The translations under genes and the position numbers were made by a program. The notes below the pieces were generated by a model, which was given only the letters and a program-made list of their open reading frames with translations, did no database searches and was not told the DNA's origin. Positions 5,516 through 7,466 of a stretch of DNA of 7,466 bases are shown in pieces (the first letter of the stretch is position 1; every line of letters begins with the position of its first letter). This DNA is from Peptococcaceae bacterium (GTDB lineage Bacteria; Bacillota; Peptococcia; Peptococcales; Peptococcaceae), in contig CAAEKP010000153.1 of assembly GCA_900756555.1 (NCBI GenBank), positions 1 through 7,466 on the forward strand, given 5' to 3'.

Positions 5516-6416
5516 CTTCCTCTTTGCTTTTCGGCACCATAATTTCATACGCTTTATGTTCAACCTGAATATGCACATTCTGCAAACTGCCGCCAAACTC
5601 GCCGTCCAGCGTCCAGGATATCTCCTCGTTGGAGTAAATGCGCAGCTCACTGGTGTGAAACATATACAGACACTCATTGTTAAAATCGTTCAGCAGCAGC
5701 GCCCCAATGGCATTCTGCAGCTCTATCGGATTGCGCGGCTTCTTCACCAGCAGCACTTCCAGCAGGCCATCATTCATGGATACATTGGCCTTGTTGTTCA
5801 TCTTAAAGCCACCCACCGAAGTAGAGTTGGACACCATACCAAAGATAAACTCACCGTGAATCTGTTCACCGTTATGCTCCACCGTCATCTGATAAGACTT
5901 AATTTCTGCCAGATGCTTAATCCCTTCCAGAATGTATGCCGCCCGGCCCAGCGCATTTTTAAACTGCTGCGGCGTAGAATAGCTCACCTCTGTAAAGGCG
6001 CCAAAAGCCGCCACGTAAACAAAATGCCGCTCATTGAACAATCCCACATCACAGGGAAACAGCTCTCCATTCACAATCACCTCAGCCGCCTGCTGCGCAT
6101 TGCGTGGAATCCCCAAACTAACCGCAAAATCATTGGTAGTGCCCGCAGGAATATACCCCAATGCCGGACGGCAATCCGCGCGCAGTAAGCCGCCCACAGC
6201 CTCATTTAACGTGCCGTCACCGCCAGCGCACACCATCATATCATAATTACAGGCCTCCGCCTGAATAACATCTATTATCTCACCGGAATACTGCGTGGTG
6301 CGCACACTCACCTTCCAGTCCTTTTTCACAAAAGTATCAATAATGTCCAGTATACTATTTTTTATTTCCGCTTTTCCCGCTTTGGGATTCACTAAAAAAA
6401 GCAATGACTTCGCCAT
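5490..6416 (-). CDS. Diacylglycerol/lipid kinase family protein (DgkB/YegS type)
   Basis: This soluble or membrane-associated enzyme of the DAGK catalytic family phosphorylates a lipid hydroxyl, most often diacylglycerol, with ATP. The 308 residues are the usual length. Visible motifs are NPKAGK (10-15), the nucleotide-binding GGDGT (65-69), IPAGTTNDFA (89-98), SVGGFKMNNKA (200-210, fitting the metal-site loop), DGLLE (216-220), and DGEFGG (271-276) carrying the likely catalytic Asp. The acidic tail (KSKEEEEQK) is unremarkable. The start has GGGAGGAG 5 bases upstream, and this site overlaps the TAG of the preceding patatin-like gene; the 12-base gap suggests translational coupling. Whether the substrate is diacylglycerol, recycled to phosphatidic acid during lipoteichoic-acid or lipid turnover, or another lipid cannot be told from sequence. 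Confidence 0.92.
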   Translation of the reverse strand: MAKSLLFLVNPKAGKAEIKNSILDIIDTFVKKDWKVSVRTTQYSGEIIDVIQAEACNYDMMVCAGGDGTLNEAVGGLLRADCRPALGYIPAGTTNDFAVSLGIPRNAQQAAEVIVNGELFPCDVGLFNERHFVYVAAFGAFTEVSYSTPQQFKNALGRAAYILEGIKHLAEIKSYQMTVEHNGEQIHGEFIFGMVSNSTSVGGFKMNNKANVSMNDGLLEVLLVKKPRNPIELQNAIGALLLNDFNNECLYMFHTSELRIYSNEEISWTLDGEFGGSLQNVHIQVEHKAYEIMVPKSKEEEEQKALPL

Positions 6417-6428
6417 GCAATCTCCTCC

Positions 6429-7268
6429 CTAAAACAATGCAGCGATGTCTGCCATACGCTGTTGTGCCAGCTCATACCCATAGTGATAGCTGGCCTCTAT
6501 CTTATCTAAATCTTTCTCAAAGCTATCAATAATGCCTTCTGCCGCTGGCCGCAGCACCATCGCTCTGCCCTGCCGCTCCAGTTCATTACAGTAACGCACC
6601 GTCTCATTATATCGCTCATGCCGGGTCAGCAATGGCTCCACCAGCTTAGGATATTTACGGCGCAGCACCCGCGCCGCCACCTTGTTACTGTTGCTCAGCG
6701 TTTTCTCATAGCCCACAGGCCGTGTCAGCACAATCAGCAGCCTCTCATTGCCATCTGCCAGCGCCTTGCGCACCGGAATCGGGTCACAGATACCGCCATC
6801 AAAATATTGCTCCCCGTTCAGTTTAATCGGCGGAAACACCAAGGGAAGGGCGCAGGTTGCCTTCACCATCGTGTTGGCCTTATCCAGCTCTTTTCCGTTC
6901 AGATACTCCGTCTGCCCGGTGCGCGCATTGGTCACGCCCACCAGATAAGTACCATCATACTGCGCAAACCTGTCCCAGTCAAAAGGAATCAAATGGTTGG
7001 GTATTTCCTCAAAAGCAAACTGCAACCCAAACAAACTACCACACTTTAAAAAATTACCCGCGCCAATATATCGTTTATCATGCCGATATTGCTTTAAAAT
7101 TTCTAAATTGCGGCCCACCTGTTGGGATACATAAGAAAACCCATTGGTAATCCCCGCCGACACCCCGATACAATATGGAAACATAATATTATGCTCCAGC
7201 ATAGCGTCCATAACACCAGCACTAAACACCGGCCGAAATGTTCCGCCTTCCAGAACCAAACCCGGCAT
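6429..7268 (-). CDS. Patatin-like phospholipase (RssA/YjjU-type)
   Basis: A predicted serine acyl hydrolase with a Ser-Asp dyad, using phospholipid or other acyl esters. With the preferred start (279 residues), the oxyanion-hole stretch LVLEGGTFRPVFSAGV begins at residue 4, the nucleophile elbow GVSAG has Ser37, and the catalytic Asp157 sits in FDGGICDPIPV. The oxyanion loop is GGTFRP rather than the commoner GGGxRG, a mild deviation. The C-terminal half (about 180-279) is charged and helical, as in YjjU-like proteins. Start choice: AGGGAG (7278-7283) touches the ATG at 7277 with no gap but is 9 bases from the ATG at 7268, so the second is preferred; the longer form adds three residues. It heads an operon with the lipid kinase. 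No signal peptide is visible, so it probably acts on the inner face of the membrane. Confidence 0.9.
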   Translation of the reverse strand: MPGLVLEGGTFRPVFSAGVMDAMLEHNIMFPYCIGVSAGITNGFSYVSQQVGRNLEILKQYRHDKRYIGAGNFLKCGSLFGLQFAFEEIPNHLIPFDWDRFAQYDGTYLVGVTNARTGQTEYLNGKELDKANTMVKATCALPLVFPPIKLNGEQYFDGGICDPIPVRKALADGNERLLIVLTRPVGYEKTLSNSNKVAARVLRRKYPKLVEPLLTRHERYNETVRYCNELERQGRAMVLRPAAEGIIDSFEKDLDKIEASYHYGYELAQQRMADIAALF

Positions 7269-7277
7269 ATACGCCAT

Positions 7278-7283
7278 CTCCCT
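7278..7283 (-). promoter_or_regulatory. Ribosome binding site deciding the patatin-like gene start
   Basis: The minus strand reads AGGGAG. It abuts the first ATG (7277) with zero spacing but lies 9 bases from the second in-frame ATG (7268), favouring the latter. Confidence 0.65.
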
Positions 7284-7323
7284 GTGAATAAGATAATACT
7301 CTGCTCTTTCTGATTTTTGCTTT

Positions 7324-7353
7324 ATAATAGTATAGTATTCTGCCCTGCGGCAA
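7324..7353 (-). promoter_or_regulatory. Possible promoter of the patatin-lipid kinase operon
   Basis: On the minus strand TTGCCG (7348-7353) and TATTAT (7324-7329) are separated by 18 bases, matching 4 of 6 and 5 of 6 consensus positions. Transcription would begin about 50 bases before the start codon. The stretch is very A+T-rich with several alternative -10 candidates (TATACT, TATAAA), so the exact element is uncertain. Confidence 0.45.
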
Positions 7354-7400
7354 AAAAGCCCTGCCTGTCCTTTTCGATTTGTGCAGCAGGCATAAAAAAA

Positions 7401-7439
7401 TTGGCAAAATTTTTTCTCTCACACCTTTTCTTTTGCCAA
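7401..7439. repeat. Inverted repeat TTGGCAAAA-N21-TTTTGCCAA at an outward-facing promoter
   Basis: Perfect 9-base arms lie at 7401-7409 and 7431-7439, with centres 30 bases apart, close to three helical turns. The right arm overlaps the end of the -35 and the spacer of the promoter at 7426-7454, as a repressor operator might. The half-site is the same as in the repeat at the M23 promoter (2677-2701), though in the opposite relative order. The regulator is unknown. Confidence 0.45.
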
Positions 7440-7454
7440 CATATATGATATACT
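7426..7454 (+). promoter_or_regulatory. Plus-strand promoter directing transcription out of the right edge
   Basis: A TGA-extended -10, TATACT (7449-7454), has a weak -35 TTTTCT (7426-7431) at 17 bases. Its gene would begin beyond the window, divergent from the patatin-like gene. The layout (TTTTCY, 17 bases with a TTTTGSCAA element, TGn extended -10) resembles the M23 promoter closely. Confidence 0.5.
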
Positions 7455-7466
7455 TATAGTAAGTTA

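Noticed and set aside
5350..5568. Plus-strand frame overlapping the small membrane-protein gene and the terminator
   Set aside because: It runs through the terminator hairpin and lacks a ribosome site, while the frame starting at 5321 has an AGGAGG site and a clear membrane helix.
5556..6188. 210-codon frame antisense to the lipid kinase gene
   Set aside because: It is a shadow frame; the kinase frame carries all DAGK-family motifs.
7323..7328. Plus-strand TATAAT near the patatin promoter
   Set aside because: There is no supporting -35 or TGn extension and no plus-strand gene nearby; it is part of an A+T-rich tract.
7222..7422. 66-codon minus-strand frame over the patatin upstream region
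   Set aside because: It overlaps the patatin-like gene start and promoter, with no ribosome site or recognisable content.

Overview
The window looks like chromosomal housekeeping DNA from a moderately low-GC Gram-positive-type bacterium (Firmicutes/Bacillota). Supporting signs are AGGAGG-type ribosome sites before nearly every gene, TGn extended -10 promoters, a Sua5-YwlE pair, a LysM-G5-M23 cell-wall hydrolase and a DgkB/YegS-type lipid kinase. A Negativicutes or clostridial origin is my guess; there is no rRNA or other lineage marker. I see no phage, IS, CRISPR or toxin-antitoxin signal.

Layout. Minus strand, 1-2523: the start of a low-molecular-weight phosphatase (YwlE-like), the full-length Sua5/YwlC tRNA-modification enzyme, and an M20-family allantoate/N-carbamoyl amino acid amidohydrolase. 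Plus strand, 2640-5446: a complex promoter-leader region, then a membrane-anchored M23 peptidoglycan hydrolase closed by a strong terminator, then thioredoxin reductase (trxB) and an unlisted 41-residue membrane protein in one operon. Minus strand, 5490-7268: a patatin-like phospholipase followed by a coupled lipid kinase, which meets the trxB operon tail-to-tail at a shared terminator hairpin. The last ~190 bases hold the patatin promoter and, pointing out of the window, another promoter flanked by an inverted repeat.

How it fits together. The window mixes translation fidelity (t6A synthesis), redox homeostasis (TrxB), envelope remodelling (M23 hydrolase, lipase plus lipid kinase) and nitrogen salvage (M20 hydrolase). 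No large undescribed multi-gene system is visible. The most interesting part is the 360-base region before the M23 gene. It holds a sequence matching every position of the WalR box consensus about 59 bases upstream of the predicted transcription start, an inverted repeat around the promoter core, a long leader with two hairpins, and an eight-codon TTG-initiated mini-ORF carrying the only good Shine-Dalgarno sequence, whose stop codon overlaps the hydrolase start codon. Together these suggest layered transcriptional and translational control of a wall-cutting enzyme.
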